Assembly (NCBI GenBank): GCA_963816065.1
Contig: CAWFJG010000019.1
Span: 186,001 to 250,000, forward strand
From: Roseiarcus sp963816065
GTDB taxonomy: Bacteria > Pseudomonadota > Alphaproteobacteria > Rhizobiales > Beijerinckiaceae
Length of the DNA stretch: 64,000 bases
Direction of reading: 5' to 3'
The notes below the pieces were generated by a model, which searched no databases, was not told the DNA's origin, and was given only the letters and a program-made list of their open reading frames with translations. The translations under genes were made by a program, and so were the position numbers. This document shows positions 28,406-36,715 of the stretch, piece by piece (position 1 is the stretch's first letter; each line of letters begins with the position of its first letter).

Positions 28406-28597
28406 TAAATTCAAGCGCGCGCCTTTGACACATCTAAGTGACCTTCGGCAACGGTTTGTTAGGCTCGCCCGAGGATGATCAACCGGTCCAAATGCATTGG
28501 ATCGGGCGCCGGTGGGCGCCGGCAGCCGACGCGCCCCAGCCATGACGACCGGGTCCGTCCTCTCTTGAACAGCCAAGCATCGAGCGGGCTTCCAAGA

Positions 28598-29011
28598 ATG
28601 TCCAATGTGTCGTCCTTCGGCGCGCGCGCGCGGGCGCTCGCGACCGAATCGCAGGAGCCCTCTCTCAGCGAACGGTCGACGATCTCGGCCGCAGGCGCCG
28701 AGCGCCGTCGCCACGCCCGCATACCGCTTGAGTTGCACGGGCGGTACATGCTCGAATGCGGACGCGAATATCCATGCGTAACCCGGGACCTCTCCCATAT
28801 CGGAATGGCGATCGAAGGCGTTCCGGTCGCCGCAATGGGCGAGCGGGTGGTCGCGTATCTCGAAGAACTTGGACGGGTCGAGGGCAGGGTCGTGCGCCGC
28901 TCGAGAGGGTGGTTCGCCATCGAGCTCGTGGCGACGCCGCAGAGACTCGAACTGCTTGACGAGAAGATCAGCGCGATCATCCGTCGCAGGGCGCCCGACG
29001 GGTCCAAATAG
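28598..29011 (+). CDS. PilZ domain protein
   Basis: Probable cyclic-di-GMP receptor, 137 residues. The ligand motifs are RRRHARIPLELHG (RxxxR) and VTRDLSHIGMAIEG (D-x-S-x-x-G), with the beta-barrel continuing to LLDEKISAIIRR. ATG 28598 gives a normal length; ATG 28475 in frame would add 41 residues of unconvincing sequence. No partner domain, so it would act through a protein target such as flagellar, polysaccharide or twitching machinery. Confidence 0.8.
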   Translation: MSNVSSFGARARALATESQEPSLSERSTISAAGAERRRHARIPLELHGRYMLECGREYPCVTRDLSHIGMAIEGVPVAAMGERVVAYLEELGRVEGRVVRRSRGWFAIELVATPQRLELLDEKISAIIRRRAPDGSK

Positions 29012-29119
29012 CGGCACGAAGCGCCGCCACGGCCCGAAGCGGGGCGTTCGCCTTTGAACGGACGGGACACCTCGGTCCGCGCAATGCCCCCATGCACGCC
29101 GATTACGCGGCAACTCCAA

Positions 29120-29785
29120 CGCTCTAGCGTAAGCGGGAGACCCCCCGGCTATGCCGGGGTGGCAGTAGCAGTTTGACGTTTCCTGCAGTCCATCAGCGAA
29201 GTTCCAACGTGAGCAGCCACTCACACGAAAGGAACTCCGCCGATGGACGAGTACGAAAGCCTAAGCCACACGACTTGGGACTGCAAATATCATGTTGTCT
29301 TCATCCCGAAATGTCGCCGCAAGACTTTGTATCAGGAGCTGCGGCGGCATTTGGGCGAAGTGTTCCGCAGGCTTGCGCTTCAGAAGGAATTGAAGGTCGA
29401 AGAAGGGCATCTGATGCCCGATCACGTGCACATGCTGCTATCGATCCCGCCGAAATACGCGGTGTCGCAGGTGGTGGGTTTCATCAAGGGCAAGAGCGCG
29501 ATCCACATGGCCCGGGTTTACGGAGAGCGCAAACGCAATTTTGTGGGGCAGCATTTTTGGGCCCGGGGATTCTTCGTCAACACGGTGGGGCGCGACGAAG
29601 AAGCCATCCGCGCCTACATCCGCAATCAGGAGAAGGAAGATCAGCGGTTGGAGCAGATGAACCTCTGGCGCTGACAAGCCGCCTTGGGCGGCTGCAATTT
29701 CAAGGGGCCGCGTCAGCGACCCCTTCTGCCGCTTCGAGCGGCTCCAATCCTAAAGCCCCCGGCTTTGCCGGGGGATACTTACCCG
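29120..29785 (+). mobile_element. IS200/IS605-family insertion sequence (tnpA only)
   Basis: Flanked by subterminal hairpins instead of inverted terminal repeats, as in IS200. The left hairpin pairs CCCCGGC with GCCGGGG around TAT (29143-29159). The right pairs CCCCCGGC with GCCGGGGG around TTT (29756-29774). One transposase gene lies between and there is no tnpB. Exact cleavage ends are not resolved; the element appears intact and may be mobile. Confidence 0.85.
29243..29674 (+). CDS. tnpA: IS200/IS605 family transposase TnpA (Y1 HUH)
   Basis: Single-strand transposase of 143 residues. The HUH motif is in EGHLMPDHVHMLLSIPPK, and the catalytic Tyr is in EAIRAYIRNQEKED. The N-terminus HTTWDCKYHVVFIPKCRRK is the family signature. 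It acts as a dimer on the left and right hairpins of the element. Confidence 0.95.
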   Translation: MDEYESLSHTTWDCKYHVVFIPKCRRKTLYQELRRHLGEVFRRLALQKELKVEEGHLMPDHVHMLLSIPPKYAVSQVVGFIKGKSAIHMARVYGERKRNFVGQHFWARGFFVNTVGRDEEAIRAYIRNQEKEDQRLEQMNLWR

Positions 29786-29802
29786 TCAGGAGGAGTCTCG
29801 CC

Positions 29803-30378
29803 TCAGACCGCGTTCCACAGGCGGATGGCCGGCTGTTGAGGGTCGTCGTGCTCGTAGCCGAGCACGCTGACGCTCGCCGTATCGAGCAGGAGAAGCCGGC
29901 CTTCCGAGGGTGGCAGCCCGAGCCAGCGGGCGGTCAGCACGCGCAGCACATGGGCGCTCGAGAAGACGACGGCGCTGTCGTTCGCCGCGCGCAGCCGGGC
30001 GATGACGCGGTCAACGCGTGCGCCTACGTCGGCCGCGGCCTCTCCGTTCGGGCAGCCGTCGCGGAAGATGAGCCAGCCCGGCCGCTTGGCGAGGATCTCG
30101 TGGGTGGTATGCCCCTCGTAGTCGCCGTAATCCCATTCCAGCAGGTCGGGATCTGGCACGGCGCGGTCGCCGAAACCCGCGAGAGCGCAGGTCCTGGCCG
30201 CCCGTTGCAGGGGACTCGTGAAGACCCGGTCGAAGATCTGGCCGGCCAAACGATCCCGTAGCGCGGTCGCCTTCCGCTCACCGACCGCGGTGAGCGGAAT
30301 GTCGGTCCGGCCGGTGTGCCTTCCGCTGGCGCTCCAAGCCGTTTCGCCGTGGCGGACGAGCGTAACGGTTTGCGGCAT
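29803..30378 (-). CDS. Histidine phosphatase family protein (phosphoglycerate-mutase-like)
   Basis: Phosphatase of 191 residues. The RHG motif is LVRHGETAWS with His10 as the phospho-acceptor; Arg and Glu partners lie in VFTSPLQRAART and LLEWDYGDYEGHT; the second catalytic His is in VFSSAHVLRVLTARWL. It resembles the GpmB/CobC-like branch; substrate unknown. No operon partner: the IS200 element follows it. Confidence 0.87.
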   Translation of the reverse strand: MPQTVTLVRHGETAWSASGRHTGRTDIPLTAVGERKATALRDRLAGQIFDRVFTSPLQRAARTCALAGFGDRAVPDPDLLEWDYGDYEGHTTHEILAKRPGWLIFRDGCPNGEAAADVGARVDRVIARLRAANDSAVVFSSAHVLRVLTARWLGLPPSEGRLLLLDTASVSVLGYEHDDPQQPAIRLWNAV

Positions 30379-30694
30379 GTCTGTCCTCTTTATCGATTGG
30401 ACCCCAGGGCGGCCGGTCGATCATGCCACAAATGTGCAGAGTTTTGGCGACGCTTGTCCCGTCCCACCATCGCCCATGCGAGTCAGCGCCGTGGTACTCA
30501 TCTACAGCAGCAAATCGGCTTATCAGCTCTTTAACTGCTGGTCGCGTATCTTCGACACTACGTTTCGCTACGCCTTGCGCAGGGTGCGCGACGTCGTTAG
30601 GGCATGATGCCGTCGAGCGCGCGCGGGCTGGGCCCTGCATTTCCATTCGAAGTCAATCCACGGCCGTTTCCGGCCGCGCCCGCTTGGACGACGC
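30379..30694. other. Intergenic region, no gene seen
   Basis: A 316-bp gap upstream of the phosphatase gene and the chemoreceptor remnant. No coding pattern, repeat or RNA structure stands out; it probably carries the phosphatase promoter plus lost receptor sequence. Confidence 0.45.
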
Positions 30695-31317
30695 ATGACG
30701 ACGCTCACCCTTACGAATCACGAAGTTTTCTTCCCCGAGAACGAGATCATCGTTTCGAATACCGTCGCCGAGACGGCTGAGGGCGCGCGAAAGGGCAAAC
30801 GCCGCGGTGGACGTCGCCCGCAACGACCCCGAGAGCAGTGGGCGAACCTGTTGGCGCTCAACGCAGCTGTCGAGGCCGCGCGAGCCGGCGAGGCGGGACG
30901 CGGATTCTCCGTGGTCGCCGCAGAAGTGCGAACGCTTGCGGTTAGGGCGCCGGGTCCGCGAAAGAGATCTCAAACCTTGTGGCGACAGCGAAAGAGGATG
31001 TCGCTCAAGGCGCCAAGCTCGTTTCCGACACCGGGCAGGCGCTCGAGCGCATCTCACGGCAGATCGCGGGCGTCAGCGACATCGTCAAAGAGATTGCAGG
31101 CCGAACTTCCGACCAGTGCACCGCGATCCAGGAAGTGAACGTCGCCGTGGGCCAGATGGATGAGGACACCCAGAAGAACGCCGCCATGGTGGAAGAGACC
31201 AGTGCTGCGACGCGCAACCTGCAATCCGAGACGGAAACGCTCGCGGCTGCCGTCGGCGAGTTCAAGATGGGTACGCCGCGAGAAGACGGGCCGCGATCGG
31301 ACCGCCTGGCGGCGTAG
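30695..31317 (+). pseudogene. Methyl-accepting chemotaxis protein remnant (signalling domain only)
   Basis: The receptor hairpin tip is clear: NLLALNAAVEAARAGEAGRG then FSVVAAEVRTLAVR, after which the frame shifts and continues as AKEDVAQGAKLVSDTGQALE to VNVAVGQMDEDTQKNAAMVE and a stop. Sensory, transmembrane and HAMP parts are missing, and the first 45 codons (MTTLTLTNHEVFFPENEI) are unrelated. A 5'-truncated, frameshifted relic. Confidence 0.75.
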
Positions 31318-31349
31318 GGGCGCGGTCATCCGGGCAGTCCGCGCTTCCG

Positions 31350-33116
31350 CTACGACTTGATCTTCACGTACTCGCCGGGGGCGTCGCCGAGCGGTTCCAG
31401 CTTGCCCTCGCCGGGCGTGCGGGCGGGGACCTTCTCGGGCGCTTGTGCGGTGAGCCATTGGATCCAGTCCGGCCACCACGAGCCGGGCGTCTCCTCGGCC
31501 GCTTTGACCCAGTCCTCGAACTCGCCCTCGACCGGACCTCCGGTCCAGTACTGGTATTTCGGTTTGGCGGGGGGATTGACGACGCCGGCAATGTGGCCCG
31601 ACCCGGCCATGACGTAACGCACCGGTCCGCCGAGGCATTTGGCGCCGTTGAATGCCGAGCGGGCAGGGGCGATGTGGTCCTCCTTGGCCGCGAGTTCGTA
31701 GACCGGGATCGTCACTCTCTTCAGGTCGATCGTCCGCCTGTGGAGCCTCATGCGCCCGTTCGACAGATCGTTCTGGAAGTAGCAGTGGCGGAGGTAGAAC
31801 TTGTGGTTCGCCGCCGGCATGCGGGTGGAGTCCGCGTTCCAGACCAGGAGATCGAAAGGCATCGGTTCCTTGCCCTTCAGGTAGTTGTTGACGTAGTACG
31901 ACCAGATCAGGTCGTTCGGCCTGAGCATGTTGAAGGCCTGAGCCATGGCCGAGCCTTCGAGATAGCCCTGCTTCTCCATGCGCTTTTCGGCCTGCTTCAG
32001 TTGCTCGGCGTCGACGAAAACCTTTAGGTCGCCGGCGTCGGCGAAGTCGATCTGGGTGGTGAAGAAGGTCGCGCTCTCGATTCGGTCGTCGCGCGTCGCC
32101 GCCATGTAACCAAGCGTGGCGGCGAGCAGCGTGCCGCCGACGCAATAGCCGATCGCCGTCACCTTGCGCTCGGCGGTCGCCTGCTCGACGGCGTCGAGCG
32201 CGGCCAAAATGCCTTCCTGCATGTAGGAGTCGAAATCCTTGTCGGCGTGCCTGGCGTCGGGATTGACCCAGGAGACGACGAACACCGTCAGGCCCTGCGT
32301 CACCGCCCAGCGGATGAACGACTTCTCCGGATTGAGGTCGAGGATGTAAAACTTGTTGATCCAGGGCGGAATGATGAGCAGCGGCCGCTTGTAAACCTCC
32401 GCCGTCGTCGGCGCATATTGGATGAGCTCGATCAGGTCGTTGCGGAAGATAACCTTCCCGGGCGTGGTGGCCATGTTGACGCCGAGCTGGAAGGCCCGGG
32501 CGTCGACCTGGCGGATGCGGACGTTGCCCTTGCCGGCCTCGATGTCCTCGGCCAGCATCTTGAGCCCGCGCACCAAGTTCTCGCCGCTTTCTGCCAGCGT
32601 GGCGCGCAACAGTTCCGGGTTCGTGCCGATGAAGTTCGACGGAGAGAAAGCAGCGGACACCTGCTTGAGATAAAATCGCGCCTTGGCGCGCCGATGCGGC
32701 TCCATCTCGTCGGCGTTGTGGACGAGGTTTTCCGCCCAGTCCGTCGTCAGCACGTAGGCCTGCTTCAGGAAATCGAAAAACGGATTGTCTCGCCACTCCG
32801 TGTCGGAGAACCGCTTGTCGCTACTGTCGGGTTCGGCGATGGGCGCAGCCGTTCCCCCCTGGAACCGCTGCAGCGTCGCCGCCCATAGGTTGACGAACTG
32901 GGTGGCGTAGGCCGTCTGGGCCTCGATCGCGCGTTTGGGATCGGCCATGTAATACTCGGCGACATGGCCGAGCGACCGCACCATCTCGCCGATCTCCTCG
33001 GAGACCGAGGTCTTAATCTCGCCGCTCTCGCGCGGACGGATGTAGGCGGCGAACGCTTTGCCGGCGTGTTCGATGGCGCTGGCGATGTTGCGGGCCAGCG
33101 CCTCGATATTCGGCAT
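31350..33116 (-). CDS. phaC: Class I poly(3-hydroxyalkanoate) synthase, conserved body
   Basis: Polymerises hydroxyacyl-CoA into storage PHB on granules. The 588-residue body from MPNIEALARNIASAIEHAGK contains the lipase-like box AIGYCVGGTLLAA with catalytic Cys325, the Asp region LAAKEDHIAPARSAF and the His region AGSGHIAGVVNPPAKPK. PhaC_N is seen as PSNFIGTNPELLRATLAESG. The ATG at 33116 has no ribosome site, so translation probably begins further upstream in the low-complexity region described next. phaA/phaB are not in the window. Confidence 0.9.
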   Translation of the reverse strand: MPNIEALARNIASAIEHAGKAFAAYIRPRESGEIKTSVSEEIGEMVRSLGHVAEYYMADPKRAIEAQTAYATQFVNLWAATLQRFQGGTAAPIAEPDSSDKRFSDTEWRDNPFFDFLKQAYVLTTDWAENLVHNADEMEPHRRAKARFYLKQVSAAFSPSNFIGTNPELLRATLAESGENLVRGLKMLAEDIEAGKGNVRIRQVDARAFQLGVNMATTPGKVIFRNDLIELIQYAPTTAEVYKRPLLIIPPWINKFYILDLNPEKSFIRWAVTQGLTVFVVSWVNPDARHADKDFDSYMQEGILAALDAVEQATAERKVTAIGYCVGGTLLAATLGYMAATRDDRIESATFFTTQIDFADAGDLKVFVDAEQLKQAEKRMEKQGYLEGSAMAQAFNMLRPNDLIWSYYVNNYLKGKEPMPFDLLVWNADSTRMPAANHKFYLRHCYFQNDLSNGRMRLHRRTIDLKRVTIPVYELAAKEDHIAPARSAFNGAKCLGGPVRYVMAGSGHIAGVVNPPAKPKYQYWTGGPVEGEFEDWVKAAEETPGSWWPDWIQWLTAQAPEKVPARTPGEGKLEPLGDAPGEYVKIKS

Positions 33117-33750
33117 TGGATATTTGATCCCGAAGCCGAAAGGACTCTGCAGGGCTCTCGAGGCTCGCGGGCGCGGCGTCGACGGCTTTTGGCGCCGGAC
33201 CGGGCGCATCGGCGGCCGGACCGGGCGCATCGGCGGCCGGAGCGGGGGGCGCTGCGCTTTGGCGCAGTCGTCTCGGCCGCCGAATCCGGCGGCGAAGCGG
33301 CGGGCGCGGCAGGCCTCGTTCGCTTCGCGATGCGGGCGCGCTTCGTCGCCTGAGCAAAGACGGGCGGCTTCGGCGCCGGCGCCGGACTCGCGGGCGGCAG
33401 GCTAGGCGCGGTCGAATCCGCGAGACCGGCCGGCGTGTTCACCCATTCGTCGAGCGAGTCGGAGTTCCGGCAGCTTGCGGGCCCTGCCTTTGCGCGCGTT
33501 GGTTTCTGCGGTTGGCGTGACAACGGGGTTGAGCCACTTGGCCTTGGCGGCGGGTTTGGTCGCCTTGGCGCGGGCCTTGGCCGTCGAAGCGACGCTCTTC
33601 GGTTCGGCATCGGCGCCCGAGCCCGTCTTCGCCCCGCTCGAGCCCTTTGCCGCCGCCTTTCCGGATTTGGCCGTCGCCGCGTCATCGGTCGCCTCGATCG
33701 GCGCAGCCTTCGCTCGATCTCTCGCCGCGTTCGCACGATGTGTCGCCATG
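33117..33750 (-). other. Probable low-complexity N-terminal extension of phaC, frameshifted
   Basis: From ATG 33750 (AGGGAA upstream) the frame reads MATHRANAARDRAKAAPIEA followed by a Lys/Ala-rich tract (KARAKATKPAAKAKWLNPVV). Two further frames carry SLDEWVNTPAGLADSTAP and a heptad repeat PGPAADA. Three single-base shifts would join this to the PhaC body, adding about 210 residues. A histone-like or phasin-like basic tail binding DNA or granules is possible, but a separate small gene cannot be excluded. Confidence 0.45.
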
Positions 33751-33901
33751 AAAGAGCGTTCCCTGATGTCGGCCTGGGGGAGACACTTCCCCGTTTTGGT
33801 CATAATAGGTGAGTACGGCGGCATGACGCCAGAACGACTTTTGCTGGGATGGCCATCTTCGGGTTCCGATGGCGGTCAGAACGGGAGCAGAGAGCAACGC
33901 G

Positions 33902-34297
33902 ATGTTCGCAGCGAGCGCGGCGAAATGGGCGATGGCGTCGGCCCTGGCGTGCGGCCTGACGTCTCCGGCGTTCGCCCAGCAAGCCGACAATCCGCTGAAA
34001 AGCGTGATGAAAATATTGGGCTTCGCAACCGACGTCCCTGCGGCTCAGGACTTCGTAGTCAAGTCCCGCCCGGAAAAGGAACCCGGCTATATCCCGGTCT
34101 TCCAGGCGCCGCCGGAGCCCGCCACGAAGGCGCTCGACAGCAAGAGTCTGGACAAACTCAAGGGCGACCTCGATTCGACCGAGAAGCGCGCAGACGCGCT
34201 ACGGGCGTCCTTCCCGCCCGCCGCCAAGGCGGTCGCCGAGGAGAAAGCCCAAGAGGCGGCGAAGGCGAAAAGTAAGCCGGCGCCGGCCAATCAATAA
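33902..34297 (+). CDS. Small secreted protein of unknown function
   Basis: A 131-residue exported protein. ATG 33902 follows GGGAGCAGAGAG and opens a signal peptide (MASALACGLTSPAFAQ); ATG 33869 would add 11 residues. The body begins NPLKSVMKILGFATDVPAAQ and ends in a Lys/Ala-rich tail (EEKAQEAAKAKSKPAPANQ). I do not recognise a named family. Divergent from phaC and 98 bp ahead of the aminotransferase. Confidence 0.65.
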   Translation: MFAASAAKWAMASALACGLTSPAFAQQADNPLKSVMKILGFATDVPAAQDFVVKSRPEKEPGYIPVFQAPPEPATKALDSKSLDKLKGDLDSTEKRADALRASFPPAAKAVAEEKAQEAAKAKSKPAPANQ

Positions 34298-34395
34298 CGA
34301 AGCGTTTGCGGCGGCGCCCCGCCCAATGCTACAGAACCGTGACGGCGAGGCGCGCCGACTTGACCGGCCATCCACCCTGAGGACAGTCTTTTCCG

Positions 34396-35613
34396 ATGAG
34401 CGACTTTCACCGCGTGCGGCGCCTGCCGCCTTACGTCTTTGAGCAGGTCAACAAGCTCAAGGCGAAGGCTCGGGCCGCCGGCGCCGACATCATCGATCTC
34501 GGCATGGGCAACCCCGACCTGCCCGCGCCGAAGCACGTGATCGACAAGCTGGTCGAAACCGTCGGCAAGCCGCGCACCGACCGCTATTCCGCCTCGAAGG
34601 GAATCGCCGGCCTGCGCCGCGCCCAGGCGGGCTATTACGCGCGCCGCTTCGGCGTGAAGCTCGACCCCGAGACGCAGGTCGTCGTCACGCTGGGCTCCAA
34701 GGAGGGCTTCGCCAACATGGCCCAGGCGATTACCGCGCCGGGCGACGTTGTGCTGGTTCCCAATCCATCCTATCCCATCCACGCATTTGGCTTCCTGATG
34801 GCGGGCGGCGTAATTCGTTCGGTTCCGATCGAGCCGACGCCGGAATTCTTCGTCGCGCTCGAACGCGCCATCAACCACTCGATCCCCAAGCCGATCGCGG
34901 TGGTGGTTTGCTATCCGTCCAATCCGACCGCGATGGTCGCCTCGCTCGACTTCTACAAGGACCTCGTTCTGTTCGCTCGGCGGCACGAAATCTTCGTGCT
35001 GTCCGACCTCGCCTATGCCGAGGTCTATTTCGAGGACGAGCCGCCGCCTTCGGTTCTGCAGGCGCCCGGCGCGTTCGACGTCGCGGTCGAGTTCTCCTCG
35101 ATGTCGAAGACCTTTTCGATGGCCGGCTGGCGCATGGGCTTCGCGGTCGGCAACGAGCGGCTTCTCGCGGCGCTGGCGCGCGTCAAGTCCTATCTCGACT
35201 ATGGCGCCTACACGCCGATCCAGGTCGCCGCCGCTGCGGCCCTCAACGGGCCGGAGGACTGCATCCGCGAGATGCGGGCGACCTACAAGCGCCGCCGCGA
35301 CGTGATGATCGAAAGCTTCGCCGCCGCGGGCTGGCCTATCGCCAAGCCGACCGCCTCGATGTTCGCCTGGACGCCGGTGCCGGAGAAGTTCCGTCATCTC
35401 GGCAGCCTCGAGTTCTCCAAGCTCCTGATCGAGAAGGCGGACGTGGCGGTCGCGCCGGGCATCGGCTTCGGGGAGCACGGCGACGACTACGTCCGCCTGG
35501 CGTTGGTCGAGAACGAGCAGCGCATCCGCCAGGCCGCGCGCGGCGTCCGCCGCTTCTTCGACACCGCCGACAACACGCTGCACAACGTGGTGAAGCTGAA
35601 ACAGCCGGCCTGA
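34396..35613 (+). CDS. Class I/II aminotransferase, AlaC-like (alanine/LL-DAP type)
   Basis: PLP-dependent transaminase of 405 residues. The PLP lysine is Lys238 in SSMSKTFSMAGWRMG; Asn176 (YPSNPT), Asp204 and Tyr207 (SDLAYAEV) make the cofactor pocket. The opening LPPYVFEQVNKLKAKARAAG and IDLGMGNPDLPAP are typical of the glutamate-pyruvate aminotransferase AlaC, often annotated as LL-diaminopimelate aminotransferase. Intact, ATG 34396. It probably links pyruvate and alanine. Confidence 0.87.
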   Translation: MSDFHRVRRLPPYVFEQVNKLKAKARAAGADIIDLGMGNPDLPAPKHVIDKLVETVGKPRTDRYSASKGIAGLRRAQAGYYARRFGVKLDPETQVVVTLGSKEGFANMAQAITAPGDVVLVPNPSYPIHAFGFLMAGGVIRSVPIEPTPEFFVALERAINHSIPKPIAVVVCYPSNPTAMVASLDFYKDLVLFARRHEIFVLSDLAYAEVYFEDEPPPSVLQAPGAFDVAVEFSSMSKTFSMAGWRMGFAVGNERLLAALARVKSYLDYGAYTPIQVAAAAALNGPEDCIREMRATYKRRRDVMIESFAAAGWPIAKPTASMFAWTPVPEKFRHLGSLEFSKLLIEKADVAVAPGIGFGEHGDDYVRLALVENEQRIRQAARGVRRFFDTADNTLHNVVKLKQPA

Positions 35614-35696
35614 CGGCCGGGGCGCTTCGCCTCCCTCCCGGGCCGCGGATCAGCGGCCCGCTGGCGCTTCCGGTGCGATCGCCGGCGGTCCGGATC

Positions 35697-35900
35697 GCCT
35701 GTTAGCAGGCTGTTTTTGCGCCCGCGCTCGTCGGGCCGATCCGGAAAGCCATGCAATATCATGACTTCTACCGGCTTTGCAACCCATCGGTAGCGGGCTT
35801 CAGCAGGGGTGAAACAGGCGCCATTAACAGGGTCGGAACGGGGTCGGAACAGGCGCCGAACAGGCGCTTATCAGGTCGGAAGCGAGTAAGAACAAGCGAG
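35697..35900 (+). repeat. Structured intergenic element with 11-bp iterons, copy 1
   Basis: Starts with the near-palindrome GCCTGTTAGCAGGC (35697-35710) followed by TGTTTTTGC, then an ATATCATG box (35756) and a run of about eight units of consensus NNGAACAGGCN spaced 11 bp (first gap 13 bp), from 35808 to about 35895. The same order of parts recurs on the minus strand at 53221-53408. It fills the gap between two convergent genes. Confidence 0.75.
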
Positions 35901-35982
35901 CGGAAGACCGGGCGCGGCGAGGTTGCAAACCCCGGCCGGCGTTCCCGGGCGGCGCCGGCCGGCCTTTGCCAGCGGCCCGAAT

Positions 35983-36555
35983 CTAGAAGGGCCGCGCCTC
36001 GACGGTGACCGTGTCGCCCGGCCGTAGCGGGTAGAGCAACGGCGCGGCGAAGGTCGCGCCCCGGCCGTCGACGATCCGGGTGATCGCCGCGCTCGACTGG
36101 ACGGCGAGAGGGGCAAAGCCGCCGGCGGCCGCAACCGCCTGCTGCACCGTCATGCCGTTGACGAAAGGGTACTCGCCTGCGCAAGCGACGCCGCCGAGGA
36201 TGAAGATCGGGCGGAAGTCCTCGACCTCGATCGAGACGCTCGGATCGCGCAGATAGCCCTGGCGAAGACGCGCCGCCACGTTGCGCTCGAGCTCGGCCGT
36301 CGTCAGGCCCCGCGCCTGAACCCGGCCGATCAGCGGCATGGAGACGGCGCCTGAGGCATCGACCGAATAGCTGTTGGTGAGGTCGGCCTGGCCGAACACG
36401 ATAACCCTCAGCCGGTCGCCGCCGGCCAGCCGGTAGGGCGCATCGACGACGGCCTGAGGCGCCGGCGCCTCAGGGAGCCCCTCGGGGGGCCGCGCCGCGC
36501 AACCCGCGAGCGCCGCGGTCGCCAGAATTGCCGCAAAGACTCGCAAGGACCCCAT
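35983..36555 (-). CDS. Polysaccharide export lipoprotein (Wza/GumB-type, short)
   Basis: Outer-membrane auxiliary protein for capsule or exopolysaccharide export, 190 residues. Signal with lipobox ATAALAGCAA, so probably lipidated at Cys19. The Poly_export block is YRLAGGDRLRVIVFGQADLT and the SLBB-like part is RPIFILGGVACAGEYPFVNG. It is shorter than Wza and lacks the C-terminal helix, like GumB/ExoF-type proteins. Divergent from the chain-length gene at 36716, with which it probably works. Confidence 0.85.
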   Translation of the reverse strand: MGSLRVFAAILATAALAGCAARPPEGLPEAPAPQAVVDAPYRLAGGDRLRVIVFGQADLTNSYSVDASGAVSMPLIGRVQARGLTTAELERNVAARLRQGYLRDPSVSIEVEDFRPIFILGGVACAGEYPFVNGMTVQQAVAAAGGFAPLAVQSSAAITRIVDGRGATFAAPLLYPLRPGDTVTVEARPF

Positions 36556-36715
36556 CGGAATATCCGCGCCGCCAAGGCGTTAGGCGCTGGCTTCCCATTT
36601 ATCGACGTATGGTTAACAAACGGCTGACGCAACGGCGGCATTAACGTGCGGGAAACCATGTCGGACGAAACTCGGCCCGGCGCCTCGGGCGTCCGACGCC
36701 TTAAGGATGGAGACC

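Noticed and set aside
33186..33245. Two to three copies of a 21-bp unit (GGCGGCCGGACCGGGCGCATC) suggesting a CRISPR or tandem repeat array
   Set aside because: The unit has no spacers and translates as a PGPAADA heptad inside the low-complexity phaC extension; it is a coding repeat.
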